From Sporocytophaga sp. (lineage in GTDB: Bacteria > Bacteroidota > Bacteroidia > Cytophagales > Cytophagaceae): 64,000 bases of DNA. The translations under genes and the position numbers were made by a program. The notes under the pieces were generated by a model. The model saw only the letters and a list, made by a program, of their open reading frames with translations. It ran no database searches and had not been told where the DNA came from. Below, piece by piece: positions 36,285-45,415 of this stretch (the stretch's first letter is position 1; each line of letters begins with the position of its first letter). The stretch covers positions 186,001 through 250,000 of the forward strand of contig NZ_JAGHZZ010000004.1 in assembly GCF_017745095.1 (NCBI RefSeq), given 5' to 3'.

Positions 36285-37316
36285 TTATTGTTTTACCACC
36301 TTGTTTTGATAAATAACATTACCATTGTTTAAAACACGTATCTGGTAAACTGAATTATGCAAATTGCTTAGGTTTATGTTTGATAGATTGTCCTGTATAT
36401 TCTTTGATAATACCTTTTGTCCTGTCATATCATATATTTCAATAGTAGCATTTTCAAGTGCTATGTCTTTTTGTAGGTAGATTACATCAGTTGCAGGATT
36501 AGGATGTATGCTGATAGCTTGATTACCCATAGATGAGGTATTGCCTGTTATTAAAGTACCTTTCCCTGAATCATCTGTCCAGTTTGAAGATGAACCTGAA
36601 AGTGCGAAATAATTTAAAGTACCATTATTCTCATTTCCGGAAAGGTCAGTCAAAGTTGTATTTTCGGTATTACTTTCGTTAGGGTTTCCATCATTGAAAT
36701 CATAGTAAGCAATTAAATCTTCTTGTGGTATCGCAGGCTTGTAATTCATATCTTCCTGAATTTGAGCTTCAGTACGACTTGCATTCCAGATCTTTACTTC
36801 ATCCATTGTTCCGTCAAGAAAGTTATTCAGGTTCCTTTCTGCTCCCATCAAGAGAGGGCTTACTACTGGATTTTCACTCAAAAGAAGAAGGTCCTCATCG
36901 GTATATTCACCTTCAATAATGCCATCAATATATACCTTTATATTTGCTCCATCGAGGCTCACAGCAACGTGATGCCACGCACCGGCCAGCTCGGTTGTTC
37001 CCAAATAAGATTTTGTTACAGGTAATCCTTCAGAAATCGGAATTGCATGGATCTCGTACCTTAGCATCCCTTCGGGATTCATTGTAAGCTGTATAAATGG
37101 GGCACTATTATCAGTTTCTACTGTTGAACTTGTAACAATTCCGTCCCAATCCCTAGGGGTGTTTATCTTTACCCATGCTTCTATAGTTGAAGGGTTGCTA
37201 ATGGTGATAGCATTGTCTGTCTGAACATAGTCATCGATTCCATCAAAATTAAGAGATTGGGCATTGGTTGTTAATGCGCCTACTAAAAGTGACAATGATA
37301 GTAAAAGTTTCTTCAT
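36285..37316 (-). CDS. Secreted LamG-domain protein with T9SS signal
   Basis: 343 residues; signal peptide ends TTNAQ (about 20). Residues about 22-215 are a LamG/concanavalin-A-like lectin fold: SLNFDGIDDYVQTDNAITIS at the start, IEAWVKINTP, WHHVAVSLDGANIKVYIDG and FLDGTMDEVKIWNASRTEAQI. A type A T9SS sorting domain occupies the last 75 residues (IHPNPATDVIYLQ, VYQIRVLNNG). It is a small exported protein, probably carbohydrate- or protein-binding. No catalytic domain is present. Confidence 0.85.
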   Translation of the reverse strand: MKKLLLSLSLLVGALTTNAQSLNFDGIDDYVQTDNAITISNPSTIEAWVKINTPRDWDGIVTSSTVETDNSAPFIQLTMNPEGMLRYEIHAIPISEGLPVTKSYLGTTELAGAWHHVAVSLDGANIKVYIDGIIEGEYTDEDLLLLSENPVVSPLLMGAERNLNNFLDGTMDEVKIWNASRTEAQIQEDMNYKPAIPQEDLIAYYDFNDGNPNESNTENTTLTDLSGNENNGTLNYFALSGSSSNWTDDSGKGTLITGNTSSMGNQAISIHPNPATDVIYLQKDIALENATIEIYDMTGQKVLSKNIQDNLSNINLSNLHNSVYQIRVLNNGNVIYQNKVVKQ

Positions 37317-37530
37317 GCTTTTAATATTAAATGTATTGAATACTAGTTAAGTAATTAAAGTGATATAGTATGTATAATTGAAAATCATTCCTTTATTGTT
37401 ATAGAAAGAATTATAGTCGTTAATTAAATATGGGCCTTCAAAAAGTTCATGGATATCTCAAACGTGGGGTAGCCAAAGAAGTTTCCTGATTTTCATATAT
37501 GGGGAGGTTAAAAAATATATCACATTATAT

Positions 37531-37558
37531 AGGTGCCATCGATTTAACGACGGCACCT
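37531..37558 (-). terminator. Terminator of the lipoprotein gene
   Basis: AGGTGCC / GGCACCT stem extended by TCG/CGA across one mismatch, 12 bases past the minus-strand stop. Confidence 0.75.
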
Positions 37559-37569
37559 TATTATATTAC

Positions 37570-38625
37570 TTAATCCAGCTTTAAGAAAAAACAACTAGTG
37601 GATCTATTCCCCCTATCTTCATATTCTAAATTACAAAATACACCTTTTGAATAAGGAGAAAATTTAAATTCAAACGGGCCAATAGAATGAGGCAGAAAAA
37701 TTTTATGAAGGCGGATTTGACCACTAAACAAATTTACAAGTAAGAGATCATAACTATCGTTCCCAGCATAAGTCCAAAAATAAACATTTTTGTTGCACAA
37801 ACTAATATCGTCTGGTAATGATTTATAACTTAAAACAAGCGAATCATTCTGAAAGATACTTACTGAAGAAGATTCTAAATTTCTCTTTACTTCAAAGATC
37901 TCTCCTGTCTTAATATCACAAATAGCATTGCTATCTAATAACATAACGCTTGAGTCCTTGATTGCCAGAAGCCCTTCAACCGAATTTATTAACATAGTAC
38001 TATCGGAATAATAGGAATTTGAAATTAAATTATTAATAAAATCGATTGTTCTTGTGTCAAATTTTAAACTTAATTCATGCTGCTTTACTAGATCATGATT
38101 GAATATTGTAACCCCATATCCCTTTCCCATTGTAGCTATAGAAACATTTTCAGGTGATGAAATCAAAAATCTATGTACTTGACAACCTGAAGAATTATCA
38201 AATTTATCAGAACCACAAGGAGATTGCCTTTCAATAAGATTATTAATGGAAATGGAAGAAACTATATGACCTAAATCTTGATCAAATTTATTTAAAACTA
38301 AATCATCATTATCGTGATCGTCAAGATTCGAACTAATGAAATAAATAAATTTTCCATCAAAAGAATATCCAGAAATTAATTGGCTCAAGGAACTCGCTTC
38401 CTCATCATCATCCAGAAGAGCACTTTGTCTATTAATGAAATCTATATCAAGCCTTATGGTATCTTTTCTTATCTCACTCAAATCATAATCGTTGCCGTTA
38501 AGCCGAACTATATCTTTGTTAGATTCAATCTGTTTATCTTCTCTGATTCTATCGGAATTTTTACACCCAATAATAGTTGTCATCAAAAAAAAGAATAGGG
38601 TTAATTTAGATTTTATGTTATTCAT
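37570..38625 (-). CDS. Lipoprotein of unknown function, propeller-like
   Basis: 351 residues. A lipoprotein signal peptide ends in the lipobox TTIIGC, so Cys21 should be lipidated. The mature part has regularly spaced hydrophobic strands and Asp/Asn-rich turns (FDGKFIYFISSNLDDHDND, GYGVTIFNHDL, KNVYFWTYAGNDSYDLLLV) that suggest a beta-propeller such as the 6-bladed proteins common in Bacteroidota. I do not recognise a named family. It is likely surface- or periplasm-facing and is a single-gene unit with its own terminator. Confidence 0.6.
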   Translation of the reverse strand: MNNIKSKLTLFFFLMTTIIGCKNSDRIREDKQIESNKDIVRLNGNDYDLSEIRKDTIRLDIDFINRQSALLDDDEEASSLSQLISGYSFDGKFIYFISSNLDDHDNDDLVLNKFDQDLGHIVSSISINNLIERQSPCGSDKFDNSSGCQVHRFLISSPENVSIATMGKGYGVTIFNHDLVKQHELSLKFDTRTIDFINNLISNSYYSDSTMLINSVEGLLAIKDSSVMLLDSNAICDIKTGEIFEVKRNLESSSVSIFQNDSLVLSYKSLPDDISLCNKNVYFWTYAGNDSYDLLLVNLFSGQIRLHKIFLPHSIGPFEFKFSPYSKGVFCNLEYEDRGNRSTSCFFLKLD

Positions 38626-38861
38626 TAGAGATTGGATTCATTTTGACAAGGTAGCAGTAAGAAAATAATTTTTTAAATCAGCAGGACTATTATTGCTACT
38701 GTTTTAAAAAAAGAAGGCCTGATGGGGTGATCCTTCTAAACTATAATTCAAAACATACGTCCTGGGAGTCACATCTTCTCAACCATTCGCTTTGCTCCAA
38801 TTGTCTTTCTGTTACCACTTTTCATTCAAGATTCAAAATTTGTATCCTGGCAGAGGAAGCT

Positions 38862-39115
38862 AACCCGAATCCCCGAGCTTTTACCTCAAACCTCCGAGCC
38901 TTTAACTCAAATCTCCGAGCTTTTTGACTCTAATCCCTGAGTTCTTAACTCGAACTTCCGAGTTTTCGACTCGAAATTTGAACCTTTAAGCTCAAAATTG
39001 GGGTCTTTTAACTCAAATCTCCGAGCTTTTTACTTAAAGTCGAAGCTATTAATTCAAAACTCCTATTTTCAGACTCAAATTTTGAAGTTAGGATTTTAAA
39101 ATTTCCTTTTTGGAC
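38862..39115. repeat. Degenerate tandem array of about 21-bp repeats
   Basis: About a dozen units of 20-22 bases with the consensus ACTCAAATCTCCGAGCTTTTT run from 38862 to about 39115, best preserved at 38883-38925 and 39010-39031. Many units hold a small palindrome, for example ACTCG-AACTTC-CGAGT at 38948-38963. The repeats are not separated by unique spacers, so this is not a CRISPR array. It lies between the lipoprotein gene and the DACNV-type gene. Confidence 0.75.
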
Positions 39116-39146
39116 TCCAATTTTTACATTTTAAGGAGATAATTGA

Positions 39147-39175
39147 TTTGCCTTAAGTAGAAACCTATAAATTTG
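39147..39175 (+). promoter_or_regulatory. Bacteroidota-type promoter of the DACNV gene
   Basis: TTTG at 39147-39150, 17 bases, TAAATTTG at 39168-39175, a full match to TAnnTTTG. A palindrome GTTACCT-N10-AGGTAAC (39175-39198) begins at the last base of the -7 box and spans the expected transcription start, so it may be a repressor site. Confidence 0.55.
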
Positions 39176-39218
39176 TTACCTTATTGAAGTTAGGTAACAG
39201 AGATTTTTAGGATTGTAT

Positions 39219-40361
39219 ATGAATAAGAAGTCTACATATAAGGCAGCTTCGTCAGTAGCAAAAACTATTGAAAAGCATTTTGCTCATCAGCTTTCTGCTG
39301 CCCAAATGAGAGGAGATAGTAATTTAGCTATAGTGCCAAGCGTGAAGATGATAGAGACGATGATTGATACGGCATTCTGGGCCAGCTTGAGAAGGGAGGA
39401 GGGAAACTCCACTAAAATTTCATTAGCTTTTTTGCCTCCGGAGCAGGCAGGGATACCAATTCTCTTTGAACAGAAAATGGCTTTTACAGCATATCACCTT
39501 ACCAAATTGTCGCTTGGAGTAGAACGGCCAGGAGTGCATTTGGGCGTTTGGTATGAAGATGATCAATTGTTTATATGGGGAACAACACTAAAGATTCCAA
39601 ATCTTTGTTTTATTCTCGACGTGAGTGAGCCCGGGATATTGGTTGTCAAACACAGAAGGGTACATGGTTTTGGTAAATTTGCCAATGTGGCTGTACTTAT
39701 TGGAGATCAGATTAAAATTATTGATGAAAACAGTGCGAACCATCCTGATTGCCCTGAACTTTTAAAATATCTTTTGGGCTATACGGTTCCTCATTCCTGG
39801 AGTGATTCGATGAATGTACTGGTCCAGCTGGCTGTATCTATGAGAGCGCATCGACATGGTGGTTCTCTTCTTGTAGTACCCTCAATAAATGATGAGTGGC
39901 GAAAGTCAATCCTGCATCCTATTAAATATGCTGTATCTCCACCTTATTTAGGGCTTTCAGATCTCATGAGCAAAGATGTGAATGTTCGTTCGGAAGTAAT
40001 GTGGCAGGGAGCATTGCGGACTGAGGTAGAAACTCTTGCCGGGCTCACTGCTGTGGATGGGGCAACTATTATCAGTGATAAGTATGAGCTTTATGCTTTC
40101 GGAGCTAAAATAGGAAGGTCTGTCGGTAATGCGAGAGTAGAGAAGGTATATATGAGCGAACCGATTGTCGGTGGCGGAGCCGTCATAATTAACCCATCTA
40201 ATTCGGGTGGAACAAGACATCTTTCAGCTGCGCAATTTGTATATGATCAGAAAAATGCCCTGGCTTTTGTGGCTTCTCAGGACGGACACTTTACTATTTT
40301 TACCTGGTCACCGACTGAAGAAGTGGTTCAGGCCCATAAAATTGATACATTATTGTTGTAA
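39219..40361 (+). CDS. DACNV / DisA_N-like putative sensor protein
   Basis: 380 residues from ATG 39219. The N-terminal 240 residues match the DACNV sensor region (FAHQLSAAQMRGDSNLAIVPSVKMIETMID, SLGVERPGVHLGVWYEDDQLFIWG). The C-terminal part (about 270-365) resembles a diadenylate-cyclase (DisA_N/DAC) domain: DGATIISDKYELYAFGAKI and GGTRHLSAAQFV match the DGA and GTRH motifs in order and spacing. True DAC enzymes make cyclic di-AMP; whether this one is active cannot be told. The family was described in comparative studies of nucleotide-signalling systems, so a nucleotide sensor/effector role is plausible. No partner gene is adjacent. Confidence 0.75.
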   Translation: MNKKSTYKAASSVAKTIEKHFAHQLSAAQMRGDSNLAIVPSVKMIETMIDTAFWASLRREEGNSTKISLAFLPPEQAGIPILFEQKMAFTAYHLTKLSLGVERPGVHLGVWYEDDQLFIWGTTLKIPNLCFILDVSEPGILVVKHRRVHGFGKFANVAVLIGDQIKIIDENSANHPDCPELLKYLLGYTVPHSWSDSMNVLVQLAVSMRAHRHGGSLLVVPSINDEWRKSILHPIKYAVSPPYLGLSDLMSKDVNVRSEVMWQGALRTEVETLAGLTAVDGATIISDKYELYAFGAKIGRSVGNARVEKVYMSEPIVGGGAVIINPSNSGGTRHLSAAQFVYDQKNALAFVASQDGHFTIFTWSPTEEVVQAHKIDTLLL

Positions 40362-40471
40362 GTAAATTGGTGAAAGTAAATTCAGATCATTTGAATGAGT
40401 GACCAATCTCCTGAATAATGGTTGAGTTGTAATGAATATTTTTAAAATTAATTTTATATAAAATCTATTAT

Positions 40472-40954
40472 ATGGAAATAACTTTCAGAAACATTTCAGA
40501 CGATGATTATCCATATGTCATCAGTAATCTGAACAGCTGGTGGGATGGAAGGGCCATGGTGAATATGCTTCCTCGTTTGTTCTTTAAATATTTTAAAGAG
40601 ACTGGCTTTGTGGCTATTGCCGATGGAAAGGTCCTGGGCTTTATCATTGGATTTTTCAGTCAGGATGATCATAGGGATGCTTATGTACATTTTGTGGGAG
40701 TTGATCCTGGATATAGGAATTATAAAATAGGTAAAAGGTTATATGATTTCTTTGTTGAAAGGGTACAAGGAGCTGGTGTAGAAAAAATCTTTTGTGTAAC
40801 CTCTCCCTTTAATAAAAACTCAATTGCATTTCACAAGAGAATTGGTTTTGAGATAATGCCAGGAAGTAACAAGACCGTTGATGGCGTAGATTTTTTTAGT
40901 GACTACGATGGAAACGGAGAAGACAGAGTTTTATTTGTAAAATACCTCGTTTAA
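40472..40954 (+). CDS. GNAT-family N-acetyltransferase
   Basis: 160 residues covering one GNAT fold. The acetyl-CoA loop is visible as VDPGYRNYKIGKRLYDFF (about 76-93, R/Q-x-x-G-x-G/A-like), preceded by strand LGFIIGFFSQ and followed by FNKNSIAFHKRIGFEIMPG, the usual motif B region. It transfers an acetyl group from acetyl-CoA to an amine; substrate unknown. Convergent with the cyclase-family gene, 6 bases apart. Confidence 0.85.
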   Translation: MEITFRNISDDDYPYVISNLNSWWDGRAMVNMLPRLFFKYFKETGFVAIADGKVLGFIIGFFSQDDHRDAYVHFVGVDPGYRNYKIGKRLYDFFVERVQGAGVEKIFCVTSPFNKNSIAFHKRIGFEIMPGSNKTVDGVDFFSDYDGNGEDRVLFVKYLV

Positions 40955-40960
40955 CTGCTA

Positions 40961-41608
40961 TTAGATTTTTCTAACAATGACTCTTGCAGGTGCTCCGTCA
41001 GAATCCTTTATTTTGACGGGCATGCATATCATTTCATATAGCCCTGGTTTTATTCCGTTAAGGTATAAACCTTCAATGACCCATATTTCATTACCCAAGA
41101 GCATTTCATGCACAGCCTTTCCATTATCTTTTCCACCGACAGAAATGTAATCAACTCCTACCACTGAGACTTTTTTTTCTTTGAGGTAACCGGCTGCTTC
41201 TAAGGAAAGATATATGTAATCTCTCTTAAACTCTTGCTTTGGCCAATCAGAGGAGGAGTTCTTAGTTTTGAATATTACCCTTTCGTTTGGATTGATCTCA
41301 TGTTGTTGTACCTCTTCGAGCGGAATAAATCGATCATGTTTGATTTCTATGATACGTGCAGGCCCAATCATCATATCAATGGGAAACATAGAGATATCTT
41401 TTCCATTTTTTATGAAATGCAAGGGAGCGTCCATATGAGTTCCCGTATGGGCGCTCATGGAGAGGATCGTAACATTGGCTGGCCCTCCTTTGTTCATGTC
41501 AAAAAGTTTACAAACGGAAACTTCAGGTTCTCCCGGCCAATGAACCATTTTGTTTGTCACTGGCGCAGATAGATCAGTCCAGCTTTTGGAATTGTTTATA
41601 GTCTTCAT
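40961..41608 (-). CDS. Cyclase-family protein (kynurenine formamidase-like)
   Basis: 215 residues. The signature HTGTHMDAPLHF (residues 54-65) supplies His54, His58 and Asp60 as metal ligands of the cyclase/KynB family (PF04199). The family hydrolyses formamide or similar bonds, as in N-formylkynurenine hydrolysis, or acts on other cyclic or amide substrates. No tryptophan-catabolism gene is adjacent, so the substrate is open. Length is typical of the family. Confidence 0.88.
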   Translation of the reverse strand: MKTINNSKSWTDLSAPVTNKMVHWPGEPEVSVCKLFDMNKGGPANVTILSMSAHTGTHMDAPLHFIKNGKDISMFPIDMMIGPARIIEIKHDRFIPLEEVQQHEINPNERVIFKTKNSSSDWPKQEFKRDYIYLSLEAAGYLKEKKVSVVGVDYISVGGKDNGKAVHEMLLGNEIWVIEGLYLNGIKPGLYEMICMPVKIKDSDGAPARVIVRKI

Positions 41609-41799
41609 ATAATATTAACCTGAAAAATGTGAGACAGTTTTAGAAGGGATTTTTTGTGTGTTAGTACATGATATTTACTGGGTTATGACGAGGAAGAACG
41701 AATTAAGATGCCATTGAGTTCTGTTTTGAGGAGCGGAATTGAATGTAAAATAAAATTTTAATTCCGTTAGAGAGGGTTTTAAGTATAAACAAAAGATAT

Positions 41800-43635
41800 A
41801 TGGCGTCGAGAATAGGGGATTACGGCTTGATAGGAAATTTGAGAACATCTGCGCTAGTGTCAGATACAGGATCTGTAGATTGGCTTTGTGCACCTCGTTT
41901 TGACTCAGATGCAATGTTTGCATCATTGATAGGTTATGATGAGCATGGCCAGTGGGCACTGAGGCCATCTACTCGTGTAAAAGAATTTAAGCAAAGGTAC
42001 AGGGGAGATACGCTGATCCTTGAAACAGACATTATCTGCGATACAGGTATCGTCAGAAGGACAGAATTTATGCCTCTTACAGAAGATGGTTCTGAAATCA
42101 TCAGAGTTTTGGAAGGAATTGAAGGAGAAGTATCCATGGAAATGCTTCTTAATGTCAAATTCGGTTATGGAGCTTACCCTCCATTGATCGATGGCATAGA
42201 CAAAGAGTTTACGCTTATAGCCGGCCCAGATGCTGTTGTACTTCGGGGTAACGTTGAAATGAAGAGAAATGATAAAGGGGTAAGCGCTTATTTTAATGTT
42301 AAAAAGGGCGATCGCATTGAGTTTCAGATGGCCTGGTATATGTCCAATTTACAACCACCAAAGCCTCTTGATTTTGAAAAAGAATTCAGAGCCACAGAAA
42401 ATTTCTGGGTTGACTGGTCTTCTAAATGTACTTACCAGGGAAAATACAGAGATGCAGTAATGCGCTCATTGATAACCCTCAAAGCATTAATATATGCTCC
42501 TACAGGTGGTATCGTTGCTGCTCCTACAACATCTTTACCAGAAGAACTTGGAGGTGTACGTAACTGGGATTACCGATTCTGCTGGATAAGAGACTCAAGT
42601 CTTACGCTTCAGGCACTTATGTTATGCGGATATGCAGATGAAGCAACTGCCTTCAGAGATTGGTTGATTCGTGCTGTTGCAGGTGATCCGGAGCAGATAC
42701 AGATCATGTATAATATTGATGGAGGACGAAGGCTCACTGAGTTTGAGTTAGATTTTTTGCCAGGTTATGAAAATTCTAAACCGGTTCATATCGGAAATGC
42801 AGCTTCTGATCAGTTTCAGTTGGATATCTTCGGAGAGGTGCTTAATGCCTTGTATCTGGCTTCTAAAATGGGTATGCCAAGGAAAGAAGAGGCAACAAGA
42901 ACATTAAGAAGAATAGTGAATCATTTGACTACTATTTGGCAGTATCCGGATGATGGAATATGGGAAGTGAGAGGTGGTCGCCGACACTTTACCCATTCTA
43001 AGGTTATGGCTTGGGTAGCGGTAGACAGGGTTGTCAGATACATCGATGAAAATCCTGATATAGAGTTTGATCCTTCTTTACTGTCGCATTTAAGGACGCT
43101 TCGCGAAAGAATCCATGAGGAAGTTAGTCAGCGTGGGTTTCATAAAGGAGTTAATGCATTTACGCAATCTTATGGAGTGGAGGTGCTTGATGCAAGTGTG
43201 CTACTTATACCTCATTATGGTTTCTTACCTGCGGATGATCCCAAAGTTAAAGGAACGGTGGAAGCAGTAGAGAATACATTGTTAAGAGATGGATTCGTTC
43301 TTCGCTACGAAAATCAAAAGGCTGGTGATGGTCTGCCTGGTTCGGAAGGAGCCTTTCTGGCATGTAGTTTCTGGTTGGTCGACAATTATTTTATGGTGGG
43401 GAGAAAGAAAGAAGCTGAAGAGCTCTTTGATAAATTACTATCACTCAGAAATCATTTAGGCCTTCTGGCAGAAGAATTTGAACCATCCGTTAAACGACAG
43501 GTAGGTAACTTTCCGCAGGCTTTCTCTCATCTTGCTTTAATTGCTTCCGCCCATCTTTTAACTAATGGAATTGATGACGGAAATACAATTGGTATAAGTG
43601 CAATGCCAATAAAAGAAGAAGAAGAAGTTAGATAG
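41800..43635 (+). CDS. Glycoside hydrolase family 15 protein
   Basis: 611 residues, no signal peptide, so cytoplasmic. The N-terminal beta-sandwich (about 1-205) starts RIGDYGLIGNLRTSALVSDTGSVDWLC, typical of bacterial GH15 glucoamylase/trehalase-like proteins. The (alpha/alpha)6 barrel begins about residue 225 and carries APTTSLPEELGGVRNWDYRF and CWIRDSS (254-267), the conserved subsite of the family, and GLLAEEFEP near the end with the acid/base-type Glu pair. It should hydrolyse alpha-linked glucose from the non-reducing end (maltooligosaccharides or trehalose). Single gene, own terminator. Confidence 0.93.
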   Translation: MASRIGDYGLIGNLRTSALVSDTGSVDWLCAPRFDSDAMFASLIGYDEHGQWALRPSTRVKEFKQRYRGDTLILETDIICDTGIVRRTEFMPLTEDGSEIIRVLEGIEGEVSMEMLLNVKFGYGAYPPLIDGIDKEFTLIAGPDAVVLRGNVEMKRNDKGVSAYFNVKKGDRIEFQMAWYMSNLQPPKPLDFEKEFRATENFWVDWSSKCTYQGKYRDAVMRSLITLKALIYAPTGGIVAAPTTSLPEELGGVRNWDYRFCWIRDSSLTLQALMLCGYADEATAFRDWLIRAVAGDPEQIQIMYNIDGGRRLTEFELDFLPGYENSKPVHIGNAASDQFQLDIFGEVLNALYLASKMGMPRKEEATRTLRRIVNHLTTIWQYPDDGIWEVRGGRRHFTHSKVMAWVAVDRVVRYIDENPDIEFDPSLLSHLRTLRERIHEEVSQRGFHKGVNAFTQSYGVEVLDASVLLIPHYGFLPADDPKVKGTVEAVENTLLRDGFVLRYENQKAGDGLPGSEGAFLACSFWLVDNYFMVGRKKEAEELFDKLLSLRNHLGLLAEEFEPSVKRQVGNFPQAFSHLALIASAHLLTNGIDDGNTIGISAMPIKEEEEVR

Positions 43636-43660
43636 TTTTTGTCATACTATTGATCTCATT

Positions 43661-43705
43661 GGCCGGGTGAATAATTCGTAAGATATTCGCCCGGTTTATT
43701 TTTGT
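43661..43705 (+). terminator. Terminator of the GH15 gene
   Basis: CCGGGTGAATA / TATTCGCCCGG stem (one G-T pair) followed by TTTATTTTTG. Confidence 0.85.
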
Positions 43706-43842
43706 CAAAAAAAATTTTAATTTTTAAAGTGTTCATAAAGAGATTGTATGTGCAAATGGGGATAAAAATGACGATCGATTTTAAATGTATTGCGTAAATT
43801 CGGTATTCAATTATTTTATCATTAATTAAATTTCTATTTATC

Positions 43843-44493
43843 ATGAAAAGAATTTATTTATTTTTTCTACTATGCCTGCTAACCTTTTCGTCTTTTGCAG
43901 GAGGAAACAACATGATCGGTCTTACAAGTAAAAAGAGTAATGACGATGGTATGATCAGTAAGGGTTTTTATTGGAATCTTGGGATAGGTTTCCCGTCGTA
44001 TAAATCAGTTGATTTTCCAGAATTAAAGCGTCAAAGTCAAGGCGTTCAGTTCACATTGGAGGCAGGTAATCAGTGGATGTTCGTTAAGAACGACCGTTTC
44101 GGATTTGGAATGAACGTAAGCTGGTTGACTATAGGTGGAAGTACCTACAAATTTGAAAATGCAGATTTTAATGTGTACGATATTAATCTTGGGCTTTTAA
44201 GATTTGGTCCGATGGCTTCTGTAGGCTTTGGTGAGAACATAGCAGTTGACGTGTTTTTTAACCTTAATCCAACAGTAAAATACAACTTCTGGTCTTATAA
44301 TCAGTTTGAAAGTAATACCTTGCTTTATGGAGCTACATGGACTCCTGGCGTAAAATTCAGATTTAAGAAATTTGCTGTTGGTTTTGAAAATAGCTTTGGC
44401 CGTCTTAAAGTGGTTGATTTAGATAATTCAGATGCTGAGGATGGTAAAATATCTTATATGAATCCAAGAATCCTGTTAGGAATGAAGTTTTAA
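43843..44493 (+). CDS. Outer-membrane beta-barrel-like protein, copy 1
   Basis: 216 residues; signal peptide ends SSFAGG (about 20). Regular beta-strand pattern with many aromatic residues and a C-terminal Phe (ILLGMKF), as in outer-membrane barrels. It shares with the next gene the motifs MIGLTSKKS, LGLLRFGPMASVGFGENIAVDVFFNLNPT (broken here into parts) and WTPGVKFRF. Function is unknown; the two genes are paralogues lying in tandem but with separate terminators. Confidence 0.7.
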   Translation: MKRIYLFFLLCLLTFSSFAGGNNMIGLTSKKSNDDGMISKGFYWNLGIGFPSYKSVDFPELKRQSQGVQFTLEAGNQWMFVKNDRFGFGMNVSWLTIGGSTYKFENADFNVYDINLGLLRFGPMASVGFGENIAVDVFFNLNPTVKYNFWSYNQFESNTLLYGATWTPGVKFRFKKFAVGFENSFGRLKVVDLDNSDAEDGKISYMNPRILLGMKF

Positions 44494-44514
44494 TTAAGAA
44501 AAGATAAAAGCATT

Positions 44515-44556
44515 TAAAAGAGGGAGTTGACACAAAGTCAATTTCCTCTTTTCTTT
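44515..44556 (+). terminator. Terminator after barrel copy 1
   Basis: AAAAGAGGGAGTTGAC / GTCAATTTCCTCTTTT stem with two G-T pairs, followed by CTTTT. Confidence 0.8.
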
Positions 44557-44653
44557 TAGAGTGGCTTTTAATAACCTTTATTAACATTTTTTGATTGTTT
44601 TCTTTAAATTAGTATTAAAATTATTTTTAATCTGAGAGTTCATTTTGTTTCTT

Positions 44654-45286
44654 ATGAAGAGGTTCTGTTTTGTTTTATCATTTTTTTTAATTGCAATGTC
44701 ATCAATTGCAGGAGATCAGTTAATTGGTCTTACCAGCCGTGTTAAAGGCAAGGATATGTTTAGTGATGGAGTTTACCTGCATTTTGGAATTGGTATGCCA
44801 CGGCTTGACTATTTAGGACGAGGTAAAATATACCAAGGATTACAACCTTCTTTCGAGTTTGGAAGTCAATTTTTATTCTCTAAGAAAAATAAAGTTGCTA
44901 TTGGTGCAAACTTTAGTTGGGTGACTATAGCGACCAGTATTTGCGATGGGGAAGATATTTTTGGCTGGGATGTAAACTTTGGCCTCATAAGATTTGGGCC
45001 AATGCTTTCAGTTAAACTGGATGAAAATACAGCATTTGATTTATTCTTTAACCTTAGTCCAACTGCTAAATTTAATTTTTTTAACTATGATGATCAGGGA
45101 TATGTGTATTTATATTATGGGGCCCTTTGGGTTCCGGGTATTAAATTCAGATATAACAAATTTGTAGCAGGTGTTGAAGTTAATTTCGGTACTCTTTTTA
45201 TTGATGATCTTGATAGAGATGAAGATCCGGTTCATGATAGAGCATCGTATTTTAATCCAAGAGCTTTTGTAGGATTAAAATTTTAA
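44654..45286 (+). CDS. Outer-membrane beta-barrel-like protein, copy 2
   Basis: 210 residues from ATG 44654 (an in-frame TTG at 44645 is less likely). Signal peptide ends SSIAG (about 19). It aligns along its whole length with the upstream gene: QLIGLTSRVKGK, NFGLIRFGPMLSVKLDENTAFDLFFNL, WVPGIKFRYNKF and a terminal GLKF. It contains more acidic loops near the end (DDLDRDEDPVHD). Function unknown; probably a tandem duplicate of the gene before it. Confidence 0.7.
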   Translation: MKRFCFVLSFFLIAMSSIAGDQLIGLTSRVKGKDMFSDGVYLHFGIGMPRLDYLGRGKIYQGLQPSFEFGSQFLFSKKNKVAIGANFSWVTIATSICDGEDIFGWDVNFGLIRFGPMLSVKLDENTAFDLFFNLSPTAKFNFFNYDDQGYVYLYYGALWVPGIKFRYNKFVAGVEVNFGTLFIDDLDRDEDPVHDRASYFNPRAFVGLKF

Positions 45287-45331
45287 AGCTTTCTGATTGC
45301 ACGGAAGTATAGATTTTTATGGAGCCATAAT

Positions 45332-45370
45332 AAAAAAGAGAAGCCTGTAATACTATAGCTTCTCTTTTTT
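45332..45370. terminator. Convergent terminator
   Basis: AAAAAAGAGAAGC / GCTTCTCTTTTTT stem of 13 bases between barrel copy 2 and the leftward superoxide dismutase gene. Confidence 0.85.
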
Positions 45371-45415
45371 GACTTTAGTTTTTAAACTTTAAGCTTTTTG
45401 CATTCCGCTTTAAGC

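Noticed and set aside
38727-38927. 66-residue frame over the start of the 21-bp array
   Set aside because: The apparent SNLRAF repeat only mirrors the DNA repeat; it stops inside the array and has no start signal.
38862-39115. CRISPR array
   Set aside because: Units are contiguous and degenerate with no unique spacers, and no cas gene is nearby.
39147-39198. Plain reading of the promoter palindrome as an attachment site
   Set aside because: No integrase gene, no direct repeat partner and no tRNA nearby.
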